Below, piece after piece: positions 8,420-17,609 of a DNA stretch of 64,000 nt. The notes below the pieces were generated by a model. That model ran no database searches. It worked only from the letters and a program-made list of their open reading frames with translations, and was not told the origin of the DNA. Source of the DNA: TMED78 sp036337035. GTDB taxonomy: Bacteria > Pseudomonadota > Gammaproteobacteria > Steroidobacterales > Rariloculaceae. Every line of letters starts with the position of its first letter. The stretch's first letter is position 1. Made by a program: the position numbers and the translations under genes. Location: NCBI GenBank assembly GCA_036337035.1, contig JAYZFC010000002.1, forward strand, positions 62,001 to 126,000, read 5' to 3'.

Positions 8420-9700
8420 ATGAAAAACTTAATCATTCCTCTCAGTTCGAAAGAGGCGATGGATCCTGTTCGTTTTGGTCCAAAAGCTGCAAATCTTTCA
8501 GCGCTTGGATTTCAAGATATTCCTACTCCTGGGGGATACTGTCTCGATGCAGAAGCATATAGAATTCAAATAAAACACCTTAAACTTGAAAAAGCTGCTA
8601 AAGGTGTATTTTCTGCAGAAGACGCTAAAGCTAGAAGATTTGCTTTAGATATGAAAATAGGTCTACTAGATAACCCAATTAAAGAGGAAATATCTAATCA
8701 ATTAATTAGTATCTGGAATAAAATTAATACCGAAGAAAATAAAGGAGTCGTTGTCCGTTCTTCAGCATTAGTTGAAGATAGATATGGCTCTAGCTTTGCC
8801 GGTCAATTTGAAAGTTTTTTAGGTATAGATAATATTGAAGACTTTTTTACATCTATTCGTTCATGCTGGTGTGCGCTTTGGTCTACAAGAGCCTTAAGAT
8901 ATATGGCAACTCATGATGTTGACGCAGCGGATACTGCTATGGGATTAATAATTCAGCCTCTTATTGATGCTAAAGTTTCTGGAGGAGGTCTTAGTAAAAC
9001 TTCAGAAGGAAATATGTCAATAAGTGCAACCTCGGGGCTTGGTACTTTGATAGCGCAAGGTGAAGTAGTACCAGATAGATATGAACTTACAAGAGAAGGT
9101 GAAATTACTGATATTGTTTTAGGAAATACGTCTCATAACCTTACATGTGGTCATGGCTCAGAAAAGGTAAATAAAAAAACTAATAGGATTCCTGAGAAGC
9201 CCTATCTAAATGAAATAGAGCTGACTGAACTTTCAAAATACTTATTGGAAGCAGAAAATGTTACTAATGGACCAACTGAAATCGAATGGGCTATGGATGA
9301 AAATGGTATAAAACTTGTACAAGCAAGACCTCTGCATGTAGAAGAACCTCATACAGTCGATGAGGTATGGGAAAAAAAACCAAGACTTAGGGGTCACCCA
9401 GCTGGAGTTGGATGGGATACAGGAAAGGCATGTGTAATTAACTGTGAATGCGAGTTATCAAGAGTCGCTCCTGGTGATGTGTTGGTAACAAGAGTAGCAA
9501 GTCCTGCCCTTAGCCAAATATTACCCCAGGTTTCAGCGGTTGTAGCCGAGCTTGGAGGAAGCACCTCACATCTTGCATCGTTAGCTAGAGAAAGAGGTAT
9601 ACCAATGGTTTTAGGTGTTGCTAATGCAACAAGATCAATTCCAGATAAATCCACAGTAGCAGTAGATGGAGTAGCTGGTATCGTTAGATGGATGGAGTAA
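8420..9700 (+). CDS. Compact PEP-synthase/PPDK-like protein: ATP-grasp domain plus phosphohistidine domain
   Basis: Residues 1 to about 310 match the PPDK N-terminal ATP-grasp domain: FGPKAANLSAL near 20, VVVRSSALVEDRYGSSFAGQ near 112, and IEWAMDENGIKLVQARPLH near 300. Residues about 330-426 match the mobile PEP-utilising domain, with the phospho-accepting histidine H384 in GGSTSHLASLARERGIP. The C-terminal PEP/pyruvate-binding barrel of true PPDK/PpsA (about 800 residues) is absent, and there is no central acceptor domain as in rifampin phosphotransferase. It should take a phosphate from ATP onto H384 and pass it to an unknown acceptor. It sits between the M24 gene and a hydroxyacid dehydrogenase in one apparent operon. 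Confidence 0.8.
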   Translation: MKNLIIPLSSKEAMDPVRFGPKAANLSALGFQDIPTPGGYCLDAEAYRIQIKHLKLEKAAKGVFSAEDAKARRFALDMKIGLLDNPIKEEISNQLISIWNKINTEENKGVVVRSSALVEDRYGSSFAGQFESFLGIDNIEDFFTSIRSCWCALWSTRALRYMATHDVDAADTAMGLIIQPLIDAKVSGGGLSKTSEGNMSISATSGLGTLIAQGEVVPDRYELTREGEITDIVLGNTSHNLTCGHGSEKVNKKTNRIPEKPYLNEIELTELSKYLLEAENVTNGPTEIEWAMDENGIKLVQARPLHVEEPHTVDEVWEKKPRLRGHPAGVGWDTGKACVINCECELSRVAPGDVLVTRVASPALSQILPQVSAVVAELGGSTSHLASLARERGIPMVLGVANATRSIPDKSTVAVDGVAGIVRWME

Positions 9701-9707
9701 ATTTAAT

Positions 9708-10697
9708 ATGACAAATAAATTTAAAGTTGTACTTACTGACTATGTTTGGGAGTCTATAGAAATAGAAAAAAATATCTTAGGCGATGTTGCAGATATAGTT
9801 GCCTTACAGGTAGCTGATACAAATTCTTTTTTTCCCGAATCAGAAAATTGTGATGCTCTTCTTAATACTTATGCTGGACCAATAACAGAAGAAGTAATGC
9901 TAAAAATGCCAAATTGTAAAATTATAGCTCGGTATGGAATTGGAGTAGATACAATTGACCTGAAAGCAGCCACTAAGGCAGGGATCATAGTGACTAATAA
10001 TCCTACTTACTGTATTGAAGAAGTTGCTGAACATACTATTGCTATGCTTTTATCGTCAGCAAGAAAGATTTCTTTCTACGATAGGACGGTTAGAAATGGT
10101 GAATGGGCAGTTCCTCCAGGAAAACCAATTTATAGGATAGCAGGAAGTACTTTAGGTCTCATTGGTTACGGAAATATTGCTAGGAGAGTAGCTACAGCTG
10201 CTAAAGGTCTAGAGATGAATGTAATTTATTCAGATCCTTTTGTTGAAGAAGGTCAATTTGAAACGCCTGGGAAAAAAGTTGAAATGTCAGAGTTATTAGC
10301 TAATTCCGACTTCATATGTATACACGCTCCATTAATTGATCAAACACGATATATGATTAATGAAAATGCATTTTCGCAAATGAAAAATTCAGCTATTGTT
10401 ATTAATTGCTCTAGAGGGCCAATTATTCATACTGAAGATCTGATAAATGCTCTAGATAATAATAAAATATCTGGTTGTGCATTAGATACAACAGATCCAG
10501 AGCCCTTACCAGAAAAGCATGCTCTAAGAAATAGAGAAAATGTAATTATAAATCCTCATGCAGCTTGGTATAGCGAGCAAGCAATGGTTAGATTGCAAGA
10601 AGGAGCGCCTAATGAAGTTCTAATGGCTCTAACTGGAAAGTGGCCAAATAATGTAGTAAATAAAGAGGTTAAAAATAATAATAGAGCAGGTATATGA
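9708..10697 (+). CDS. D-isomer-specific 2-hydroxyacid dehydrogenase
   Basis: This is a 329-residue NAD(H)-dependent enzyme. The catalytic-domain segment RYGIGVDTIDL is near residue 84 and the Rossmann motif GLIGYGNIARR near 149. The family's catalytic residues are visible as arginine in NCSRGP, a Glu/Asp in the TTDPEPLP region, and histidine in NPHAAWY. It belongs to the broad group also holding phosphoglycerate, glyoxylate and hydroxypyruvate reductases and CtBP-like proteins. It starts 7 nt after the dikinase-like gene. Reduction of a 2-oxoacid made by the island is a reasonable inference; the substrate is unknown. Confidence 0.9.
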   Translation: MTNKFKVVLTDYVWESIEIEKNILGDVADIVALQVADTNSFFPESENCDALLNTYAGPITEEVMLKMPNCKIIARYGIGVDTIDLKAATKAGIIVTNNPTYCIEEVAEHTIAMLLSSARKISFYDRTVRNGEWAVPPGKPIYRIAGSTLGLIGYGNIARRVATAAKGLEMNVIYSDPFVEEGQFETPGKKVEMSELLANSDFICIHAPLIDQTRYMINENAFSQMKNSAIVINCSRGPIIHTEDLINALDNNKISGCALDTTDPEPLPEKHALRNRENVIINPHAAWYSEQAMVRLQEGAPNEVLMALTGKWPNNVVNKEVKNNNRAGI

Positions 10698-10702
10698 AAC
10701 GC

Positions 10703-11596
10703 TTAATTATTTTTTAATTTTTTTACTATCTCATAAACTGCTGCCGTATCCTCACTTCCTAAGCCTTCTTCTAGAGCCTTGCTATATATATCTTTAGCTG
10801 CTTCAAAGGTTGGCGAGATTAAATCATGATTATCTATAAAATTAGAGATAAGTTCCATATCCTTTTTCCAAATATCAATTTTCATGGTAGCAGGCTTGTA
10901 TTTACCCTTAACCATCATTGGTGCCCTCATTTCAAACATTCTAGAACTTCCTGCTCCTGAACCAATGATGTCACATATAGTATGAGGATCTAATCCTCCT
11001 TTCAGACCTAAGGATATGGCTTCTGCTGCTACAACATTATGGACATGGACTAATAAATTAGCTATTAACTTCATCTTAGTTCCATTTCCATATTCTCCTA
11101 GAAAATATTGTACTCTAGAAAATCCTTTAAAAATATCTAGAAAATTATTATAGCCTTCTTCATCACCACTTGCGTAAATTGCTAAATCACGATCTAATGC
11201 TTGAGCGCCTGTTCCGCTTAACGGACAATCAAGCATCACAATATTATTTCTTAATAAAATATTATAGCTTTCCTGTTTAGAAGTAATAGGAAAAGTGCTT
11301 AATTCAGCAACTAAGATCTTTCTATCTTTTATACTATTCGATTGAATTATTTGTTGAGAAAAAAAATCTAAAGCCTCAACTGTAGGTAAGCTAGTTAAAA
11401 TATAATCTGCCTTTTGAGAAATTTCATCAATAGATTTAACTATCTTAACTCCATAAGCCTCAGCTTTCTTCAGCTGATTTAAAGCTATATCAAAACCAAA
11501 AACCGTAAAACCAGACTTAACTAAATTTTGAGATATGGCGCCTCCCATTATCCCTAAACCTACAACTCCAACATATTTAGATCTATCTATATTCAT
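10703..11596 (-). CDS. Beta-hydroxyacid dehydrogenase (3-hydroxyisobutyrate / tartronate-semialdehyde reductase family)
   Basis: This is a 297-residue NAD(P)-dependent dehydrogenase. The N-terminal motif is VGLGIMGGAISQNL, and the substrate loop is DCPLSGTGAQA near residue 120. The catalytic lysine lies in NGTKMKLIANLL near residue 170, in the family position. The family includes 3-hydroxyisobutyrate dehydrogenase, GarR/GlxR and 6-phosphogluconate-dehydrogenase-like enzymes. It is the last gene of the long minus-strand block and starts 4 nt after the second TctC. That position suggests it works on the imported carboxylate or its product. The exact substrate is open. Confidence 0.87.
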   Translation of the reverse strand: MNIDRSKYVGVVGLGIMGGAISQNLVKSGFTVFGFDIALNQLKKAEAYGVKIVKSIDEISQKADYILTSLPTVEALDFFSQQIIQSNSIKDRKILVAELSTFPITSKQESYNILLRNNIVMLDCPLSGTGAQALDRDLAIYASGDEEGYNNFLDIFKGFSRVQYFLGEYGNGTKMKLIANLLVHVHNVVAAEAISLGLKGGLDPHTICDIIGSGAGSSRMFEMRAPMMVKGKYKPATMKIDIWKKDMELISNFIDNHDLISPTFEAAKDIYSKALEEGLGSEDTAAVYEIVKKLKNN

Positions 11597-11600
11597 TAAA

Positions 11601-12578
11601 TTATTTACTTACTCTTATTGAGTTAACCAACTTACTATAATCAATTGATTGTTGTTGTCTTACCTCTTCATAATCAACGCCGTCCATATACTCAACATTT
11701 TCACCCATCTGTCTCATGGTATCAATGTAGCGCTGATCGTTTTGTAGCTCCTTTAATGCTTTTCTCACTTTTAATAGTCTATCTTTTGGCATTTCAATTG
11801 GCGCCATAACTATTCTATGAATAAAACCAGTTGTTGCTGACAAACCAATCTCAGTAAATGATGGAACATTGGCAATTTGTCTTTCTTGCCCAGCAGTGGC
11901 AAGAATCCTTATTCTTCCTGACTTAACATCTTCAGCTACAGTAGCTGGAAAAGCCATAGAAATATCAACATCTCCCGACAGAAGTGCTGCTTTAGCTGGA
12001 CCGCCACCTCTATAAGGAATCATCCTAAATCTAAGATCTAAGTTTTGCATTATCTCCCATTCTGGAACAAATAATGCTGCCCAAAGACCGCTATGGGAAA
12101 TTCTTAATTTACCAGGTCGAAGCTTTGCATCACTCTCAACATCATCCCATGTTTTATAAGGCCCATCTCCTCTAACAATAATTGCAATCTGTCCATAATT
12201 TATTCTAGCAACCGGAACTAAATCCTCATTAGTATCATAATGATCATTAGGGAAGGTAAACTGATGTAGTTGGTCACGATAATTATCTGTAAAAACTAAA
12301 GTATAGCCATCTGGTACTGATCTAATTGCCTCCAAAGTACCCTTCTGACCAGCCTGTCCAGGAACTAACTTTATTAACATTTGCTGGCCTAAATAATCAG
12401 AGAGGTAACTAGTAAAAACTCTAGCAGTTAAATCATTAGAACCGCCAGCTGCATAAGGTGTAATTAAAGTTATTGGTTTCTCTGGGTAATCAGCATTTAA
12501 AGAACCAACAAAAAAATTACTCAAAAAAAATAAAAGAATAGGGCATAACTTAAAAAAATATTTAAAACTAATTTTCAT
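11601..12578 (-). CDS. TTT transporter substrate-binding protein, TctC/Bug family (second system)
   Basis: This 325-residue protein has a signal peptide ending near SLNADYPEKP. The Bug-family loop TPYAAGGSNDLTARVF follows, then KLVPGQAGQKGTLEAI. Length is normal for the family. The start codon shares bases with the tctA stop (TAATG). In this operon the binding protein is last of the three subunits (B-A-C), whereas the system at 3.8-7.0 kb has C-B-A order. The two sets are therefore separate acquisitions or old duplicates and not a recent copy. It should bind a carboxylate in the periplasm. Confidence 0.92.
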   Translation of the reverse strand: MKISFKYFFKLCPILLFFLSNFFVGSLNADYPEKPITLITPYAAGGSNDLTARVFTSYLSDYLGQQMLIKLVPGQAGQKGTLEAIRSVPDGYTLVFTDNYRDQLHQFTFPNDHYDTNEDLVPVARINYGQIAIIVRGDGPYKTWDDVESDAKLRPGKLRISHSGLWAALFVPEWEIMQNLDLRFRMIPYRGGGPAKAALLSGDVDISMAFPATVAEDVKSGRIRILATAGQERQIANVPSFTEIGLSATTGFIHRIVMAPIEMPKDRLLKVRKALKELQNDQRYIDTMRQMGENVEYMDGVDYEEVRQQQSIDYSKLVNSIRVSK

Positions 12579-14074
12579 TAATTTGATGCCCTCTTTCTAA
12601 ATCGATTCATCCTAATTCCTAAAAAAGTACCTATTAATGGAGTTAAAATCAATATTATAGTCATACCAATTCTTTCATTTAATGCAAAGCTGATCCAATC
12701 ACTTCCTGCTAGAGCTAAAGTTTGTCCAAAAGTATATTCTAGTTCTCTCCCTAGAATAAATCCCATAACCATAGGAGCAACATCAAATTTAGATTCCCTA
12801 GCTGCTATCCCTACTAAGCCGAACAATATCAAAGTTAATATATCGAAAGGATTAGACCTCGCTAAATAAGTTCCTGCAAAAGCAAGCATTATAGTAATAG
12901 GAATTAAAAGTGATTTTTTTATTGTTACAATTCGTGCAAAAAATGGAATAGTAATATAGCCAATCATTAAAAATAAAAAATTAGCTAAAACCATTGCAAT
13001 TAATATAGCGAAAACTATATCTCCACTTGATTCTAATAAAGTTGGACCAGGTCTTAGTCCTTGCATCATAAAGGCACCTAGCAATAAAGCAGTTACAGCA
13101 TCTCCTGGTATTCCCAGAGTTAATAAAGGGACCATAGTTGGTCCATTAACTGCATTATTTGCTGCCTCAGCAGCTGCAACTCCATTGAGCTCTCCTTTAC
13201 CAAACTTCTCAGGTTGGCTTGACGAATTCTTAGCAGCAATATATCCCATCATTGCAGCTATTGGTTGGCCGAGACCAGGAATGATTCCTATACCAGTACC
13301 AATAAAAGTAGACCTAAAGATTGTTTTAAGAGATTTTTTTAATTCATTTAATCCAAGTTTATCGCCAATAAATTTTGATACCTTCTCTCTTGATATATCG
13401 CCTTCTTTAGCAGCACCAAAAATTTCAGGCAACGCAAAAAGACCAATTAATATTGGAATTAAATGAAAACCGTCATAAAGTTCTGAAGTGCCAAAAGTAT
13501 ATCTTGGCATTGAAGAAAATGGATCTGCTCCTATAAAGCCAACCCATATCCCTATACCAAGCATTATCAATCCCTTTATAACTGGACCAGTAGCAGTAAC
13601 AGCAATAATAACTAAGCTTAAAAACATTACTGATGCTATTTCAGGTGGGCCAAAGCTTAGAACTAAAGCAGCAACTGGGATAATCATAAAAAGAGTAAAA
13701 AGATCGCTAAAAAGATCTGATATCGCTGAAGCAAATAGACTCATTTCTAACGCTTTTCTAGGTTGGCCCTTTCTAGTTAATGCATATCCATCTTGGACTG
13801 TGGCTATCGAAGCTCCAGTACCCGGCATAGAAATTAATATAGCTGGAACACTACCTCCATATATACCTCCTTTATATACTCCTATTAAAAAAGGAATACC
13901 TATTAAGGGATCGCCTACAATAAAAGATATTGGTACTAGTACCGACATACCCATAGATGTTGTGAAACCAGGTAGAGAACCCATAAGCATACCTAATAAC
14001 AGGCCTCCGCTTATCCAAATAAAAGTATCAATCCTTAGTGCTAATTCTAACCCTGTAATTAAATTCTCAATCAT
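12578..14074 (-). CDS. TTT transporter large permease, TctA family (second system)
   Basis: This 498-residue polytopic permease has the TctA signatures GSLPGFTTSMGMSVLVP near residue 32 and GIIPGLGQPIAAMMGYIAAK near residue 260. It has the same length as the other TctA in the window but clearly different sequence. The start is 2 nt after the tctB stop, and its stop shares bases with the tctC start, so the three subunits are tightly coupled in translation. The long open frame on the opposite strand here is a shadow. Confidence 0.93.
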   Translation of the reverse strand: MIENLITGLELALRIDTFIWISGGLLLGMLMGSLPGFTTSMGMSVLVPISFIVGDPLIGIPFLIGVYKGGIYGGSVPAILISMPGTGASIATVQDGYALTRKGQPRKALEMSLFASAISDLFSDLFTLFMIIPVAALVLSFGPPEIASVMFLSLVIIAVTATGPVIKGLIMLGIGIWVGFIGADPFSSMPRYTFGTSELYDGFHLIPILIGLFALPEIFGAAKEGDISREKVSKFIGDKLGLNELKKSLKTIFRSTFIGTGIGIIPGLGQPIAAMMGYIAAKNSSSQPEKFGKGELNGVAAAEAANNAVNGPTMVPLLTLGIPGDAVTALLLGAFMMQGLRPGPTLLESSGDIVFAILIAMVLANFLFLMIGYITIPFFARIVTIKKSLLIPITIMLAFAGTYLARSNPFDILTLILFGLVGIAARESKFDVAPMVMGFILGRELEYTFGQTLALAGSDWISFALNERIGMTIILILTPLIGTFLGIRMNRFRKRASN

Positions 14075-14076
14075 AT

Positions 14077-14607
14077 CTATACTGTAGGTAGATTTTGTAA
14101 AATGGGGTTAAGCAATTTTTGTATAAAGTCTATTTCTGGTAGCTGGGTCCTTAATACATGTGTAACCAATATATAAAAAGTTATAGGAATAAAAATACTC
14201 ATTATAATAATTTGAAATATATTTCTATTGCCTAATAAAATTGACGTAAAAGACATTAAAATAAACATAGTTATTATAAATCCTAACTTAGTTAAGACTA
14301 ATGCTGAAATAATAGTTAAAATAATAAATAATGTTTGTCTTAAAAGCTTAGAATCTTCTTCTTTGATCTTTTGATTGGCTGAGTGAAATTTAGAATTGTT
14401 TGATAACTCTATATATAAAAAAATAGAAGATACTATAGAAACTAAAATAAGGATAAGGTTAGGGAACACTCTTGGGTTCATAGCAAGAATATCTTCTCCA
14501 AGAAAAATAGGAGTTAAATCTATAAGAGAATTTCTAAAAAATAGAGCCGTTATAGCCATAAATAAAACAATGGCTGTAAAAATTATATCAGCACGAAATT
14601 TAAACAT
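14077..14607 (-). CDS. TTT transporter small permease, TctB family (second system)
   Basis: This 176-residue protein has about four to five hydrophobic helices and a poorly conserved sequence typical of TctB. It has the same length as the other TctB in the window. Identification rests on size, topology and position directly upstream of TctA with a 2-nt gap. It forms the small membrane subunit of the second TTT system. The upstream neighbour is a Gfo/Idh/MocA oxidoreductase 23 nt away, which repeats the association of oxidoreductase and TTT transporter seen at 2.7-7.0 kb. Confidence 0.85.
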   Translation of the reverse strand: MFKFRADIIFTAIVLFMAITALFFRNSLIDLTPIFLGEDILAMNPRVFPNLILILVSIVSSIFLYIELSNNSKFHSANQKIKEEDSKLLRQTLFIILTIISALVLTKLGFIITMFILMSFTSILLGNRNIFQIIIMSIFIPITFYILVTHVLRTQLPEIDFIQKLLNPILQNLPTV

Positions 14608-14630
14608 CCAACTTCAAAAAAATTAAATGA

Positions 14631-15689
14631 TTATGCAACTGCTGTAGATAAATTTAGCTTATTAAGAGGTAGGTCAACTGCCTTATTTGATTCATCTGAT
14701 AAATCTGCAGCCATATAAACTTCCATTACTCCTTTAGCATGTTCAGCTGATACCATGACAGGGCGATCAAAACATACTGCCTCTAAATAATGTATAGTCT
14801 CATTATGCATTGGACCAGCAAATACATGGCCAAGTGGCTCACCAGGCATTGAAGACATGGGTAGCTGTATCCCATTATCTAAAGAATTAAAAATTACATC
14901 TCTATGAGTATCATCTACAACAAGCATTCCGTCCGTACCTAAAACCTCTACCCATGTTCCTGAATAATTTGGGTAACCTGGGGGCATATTCCATCCTGCA
15001 CCAATGCTCAGAACAACTCCATTATCCATAGTAATAAGTATCCATTGGGAATCAGCTGAACCAGTTACCTCTTGCATAGCTCCGAAAGCGCTTTGAGAAT
15101 AGACACGGACAGGCTTAGCTGGCTCCATACACCATAGAACAAAATCTAAATCATGAGTTGCTTCCATAGCAGCTGGCGATAACTTAACCCTACTACTGAT
15201 TTTTTTACCTAGGCCTCTTGTTATATGCCTACTTACTAATGCTGAAACCGGTCTCCCAATCTTATTTTCATCAATACATTTCTTTATATAAGCAAATTTT
15301 GGATTAAATCTTTGAGAATACCCAATAGCAAATTTTAATTTATTCTTTGAGCTAATTTCTATCAGCTCATCAGCTTCATCCAAGGTTAATGCTAAAGGTT
15401 TCTCAAGAAAAACATGCTTTCCTGACTCTAAAGATTCCTTGGCCATTGGGTAATGGGTTGTTTCTGGTGTAGCTGAAATTATTATTGTATCTAAGTTCTT
15501 ATTAGAAATAAGCTCTTTATAATCTACTGTTGAGTATGTTGGGTGTACCTCTTTTTTAACCTCTTCTAGTCTATCCTGATTTATTTCAGCTATATGCAAT
15601 TCATTAACTATTGGGCTTGACGAGCAACTATTAGCTCTTATACCGCCACACCAACCAGTGCCTATAATACCTACATTAATTTTACCCAT
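14631..15689 (-). CDS. Gfo/Idh/MocA family oxidoreductase (second copy)
   Basis: This is a 352-residue enzyme. The N-terminal nucleotide motif is GIIGTGWCGGIRANS, EKPLALT is near residue 95, and ATHDLDFVLWCMEP forms the histidine-containing substrate motif. It resembles the 2743-3861 protein in its C-terminal half (both contain DTHRDVI/DTHRDLI and MERHVDF/GPMHNETIHY-type segments), so the two may act on related substrates. It lies between TRAP and TTT permease genes on the same strand. The likely role is NAD(P)-linked oxidation or reduction of an imported sugar acid or polyol. Substrate unknown. Confidence 0.9.
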   Translation of the reverse strand: MGKINVGIIGTGWCGGIRANSCSSSPIVNELHIAEINQDRLEEVKKEVHPTYSTVDYKELISNKNLDTIIISATPETTHYPMAKESLESGKHVFLEKPLALTLDEADELIEISSKNKLKFAIGYSQRFNPKFAYIKKCIDENKIGRPVSALVSRHITRGLGKKISSRVKLSPAAMEATHDLDFVLWCMEPAKPVRVYSQSAFGAMQEVTGSADSQWILITMDNGVVLSIGAGWNMPPGYPNYSGTWVEVLGTDGMLVVDDTHRDVIFNSLDNGIQLPMSSMPGEPLGHVFAGPMHNETIHYLEAVCFDRPVMVSAEHAKGVMEVYMAADLSDESNKAVDLPLNKLNLSTAVA

Positions 15690-15748
15690 AACAAATCTAC
15701 TCCAAAAATCTCATAATTTAGTTCAATAATAATTCTATCCTAATACAC

Positions 15749-17065
15749 CTACAAGAGTAAATTTGGCAACCATAAAGACAAATTTGGAAAAAGCATTATT
15801 AATGAAGCAATTAAAAGTATCATAAGCCAATATGGAATTGAGCCTTTAAAAATATCAGATAATGTCACGTCAGGATCAGGCACTGAGGCCTTTACAGTAA
15901 ACACTAATAAGCCCATTGGAGGGGTCAACAAGCCTGCTTCAATAACCAATATTCCATAGATTGCAAAAACAATCTCATTAATGCCGGCAGTAGCAGCAAT
16001 AGGCACAAAGATAGGGACAGTTAATAAAATAATAGAAATTGAATCTACTAATGCACCCAAAAGCAACCAGATAACGGTCATAATAATTATTACCATTAAT
16101 ACAGATAAGCCAGTATCTAAAAAAAGAGTCTGTAACATATTTATACCGCCACTAACTGCAAGTAGTTTTGCATACATGGAGCCAGCAATCAGAAGAAACA
16201 TTATTGGAGCAGTTGATCTCCCGGCATTAAAAATAGCTTCTTTGAATGCTTGGAATCTCATCCCTTTTATAAAACCAAGTATAATGCTGCCAAGAACTCC
16301 AAAGCCTGCTGCCTCTGTTGGTGTAAAAACTCCTAACCAAATTCCTCCTAAAACTAAAACTATGAGAGAAAAAATTCCTATGGCGCTTACTATTCCTGAA
16401 TCTTTTGAAGACTGATTATCAAAAGAAAGCTTAGAATCTATTATAGGAGCTATAGACGGGTTTCTTATTGCCATAAATACGCAATATAATATAAAGGTTA
16501 GTCCTAATAACAAACCTGGGACTACTCCAGCAAAAAATAAAGCCCCTACCGAAGCTTCGGTCAGTATAGCCCAAACAATTAATAAAATACTTGGAGGAAT
16601 AAGCATACCTAAACATCCACAACCAGTTATTACTCCAAGTGCATATGATTTATCGTATCCTGCTTTTCTCATCTCGGGGTAAGCTATTCGACTAAAAGTT
16701 GCAGCTGCAGCTATTGATACTCCTGACACAGCAGCAAAGGCTGCATTACCGATTACAGTTGCTGCAGCTAACCTTCCAGGAAGGCGTTTTAAGGCCTTAT
16801 CACAAGTTAAATAAAGATCATTTGCTGCACCAGAACGACTTATGATTTCTCCCATCAACATAAATAGTGGAATTACTGCTAAAGTGTTACTCCTAATAGA
16901 ATCATACGCAGTAGAGCCAAGTACTGACAAAGCTATACTTAAATCTCCATAACTCAAGTAAACTCCAATTACACTTGCAATTCCCAAAGAAATACCAATA
17001 TGTATACCTAAAATCACAAATATAAATAGCATTGCTAAAGAATAAAAAACTACTTCGGGTCCCAT
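15749..17065 (-). CDS. dctM: TRAP transporter large permease, DctM family
   Basis: This 438-residue inner-membrane protein has about twelve hydrophobic segments. Family segments include IPLFMLMGEIISRSG near residue 65, GCGCLGMLIPPSILLIVWA near residue 150, and TPTEAAGFGVLGS near residue 250. DctM is the large subunit of tripartite ATP-independent periplasmic transporters, which use a sodium gradient to import carboxylates. It is 28 nt downstream of dctQ and completes a TRAP set with the binding protein at 18601-19668. An oxidoreductase gene is inserted between the binding protein and the permeases. Confidence 0.93.
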   Translation of the reverse strand: MGPEVVFYSLAMLFIFVILGIHIGISLGIASVIGVYLSYGDLSIALSVLGSTAYDSIRSNTLAVIPLFMLMGEIISRSGAANDLYLTCDKALKRLPGRLAAATVIGNAAFAAVSGVSIAAAATFSRIAYPEMRKAGYDKSYALGVITGCGCLGMLIPPSILLIVWAILTEASVGALFFAGVVPGLLLGLTFILYCVFMAIRNPSIAPIIDSKLSFDNQSSKDSGIVSAIGIFSLIVLVLGGIWLGVFTPTEAAGFGVLGSIILGFIKGMRFQAFKEAIFNAGRSTAPIMFLLIAGSMYAKLLAVSGGINMLQTLFLDTGLSVLMVIIIMTVIWLLLGALVDSISIILLTVPIFVPIAATAGINEIVFAIYGILVIEAGLLTPPMGLLVFTVKASVPDPDVTLSDIFKGSIPYWLMILLIASLIMLFPNLSLWLPNLLL

Positions 17066-17093
17066 AATATTTCTCTAATATATAAATTAATAA

Positions 17094-17609
17094 CTACGCT
17101 TCTTGATTGTTAAATTTTGGCTTGCCAGAACAATCAAGATATAAAATATGTAAATAAACAAAGGCAGAAAATAAAGAAGTCAAAACCACTAAAAATCTAA
17201 TTGGATATGTTGGAACCCTAAGTGCTCCCTCCCCTTCGTATTCACTTACACCTAAAGCTTCAATAGCTGGGCCCCAAGCGCTTAAAGCAGTTCCAATAAA
17301 AAATATGAAGCCAAAAATATTAGCTATAGATCTTAATATTTTTTTCCAATCATCTCCAACAGAACCCAAAAGCAGAGTTGTACGAATCATTCCATCATTA
17401 TAAATAGCGAATGGTAGTTGCAAAAAAGTTATAGCTACCACTGAATTTTTAATTATCTCAGTAGCACCAAGAAGAGGAAGGCTAAAAAAATATCTGCCCA
17501 TAACATCTATAAAAATAACTAAGGCTAAAACAATTACCCAAAAAGCAGAAATTATATGTATAGTTCTTGTAATTTTTTCTGTCATTATTTTATTTAAACA
17601 TCTACCCAT
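17094..17609 (-). CDS. dctQ: TRAP transporter small permease, DctQ family
   Basis: This protein of about 171 residues has four transmembrane segments, the DctQ topology. VIFIDVMGRYFF-type sequence near residue 45 matches the family's conserved region, and DGMIRTTLLLG resembles the typical conserved loop. An internal ATG at 17585 is an alternative start and would avoid the 16-nt overlap with the upstream oxidoreductase; neither start has a clear Shine-Dalgarno. It probably pairs with the DctM encoded 28 nt downstream. Confidence 0.88.
   Translation of the reverse strand: MGRCLNKIMTEKITRTIHIISAFWVIVLALVIFIDVMGRYFFSLPLLGATEIIKNSVVAITFLQLPFAIYNDGMIRTTLLLGSVGDDWKKILRSIANIFGFIFFIGTALSAWGPAIEALGVSEYEGEGALRVPTYPIRFLVVLTSLFSAFVYLHILYLDCSGKPKFNNQEA

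Noticed and set aside
8420..9700. A truncated or broken phosphoenolpyruvate synthase pseudogene
   Set aside because: Both domains end cleanly, key residues are kept and the next gene starts 7 nt later; no remnant of the missing domain is present.
13488..14087. A 199-residue plus-strand open frame opposite tctA
   Set aside because: It has low-complexity Ile/Pro-rich translation, no ribosome site, and lies wholly opposite a strong TctA gene.
15981..16415. A 144-residue plus-strand open frame opposite dctM
   Set aside because: A shadow of the hydrophobic codon pattern on the other strand, without a Shine-Dalgarno.
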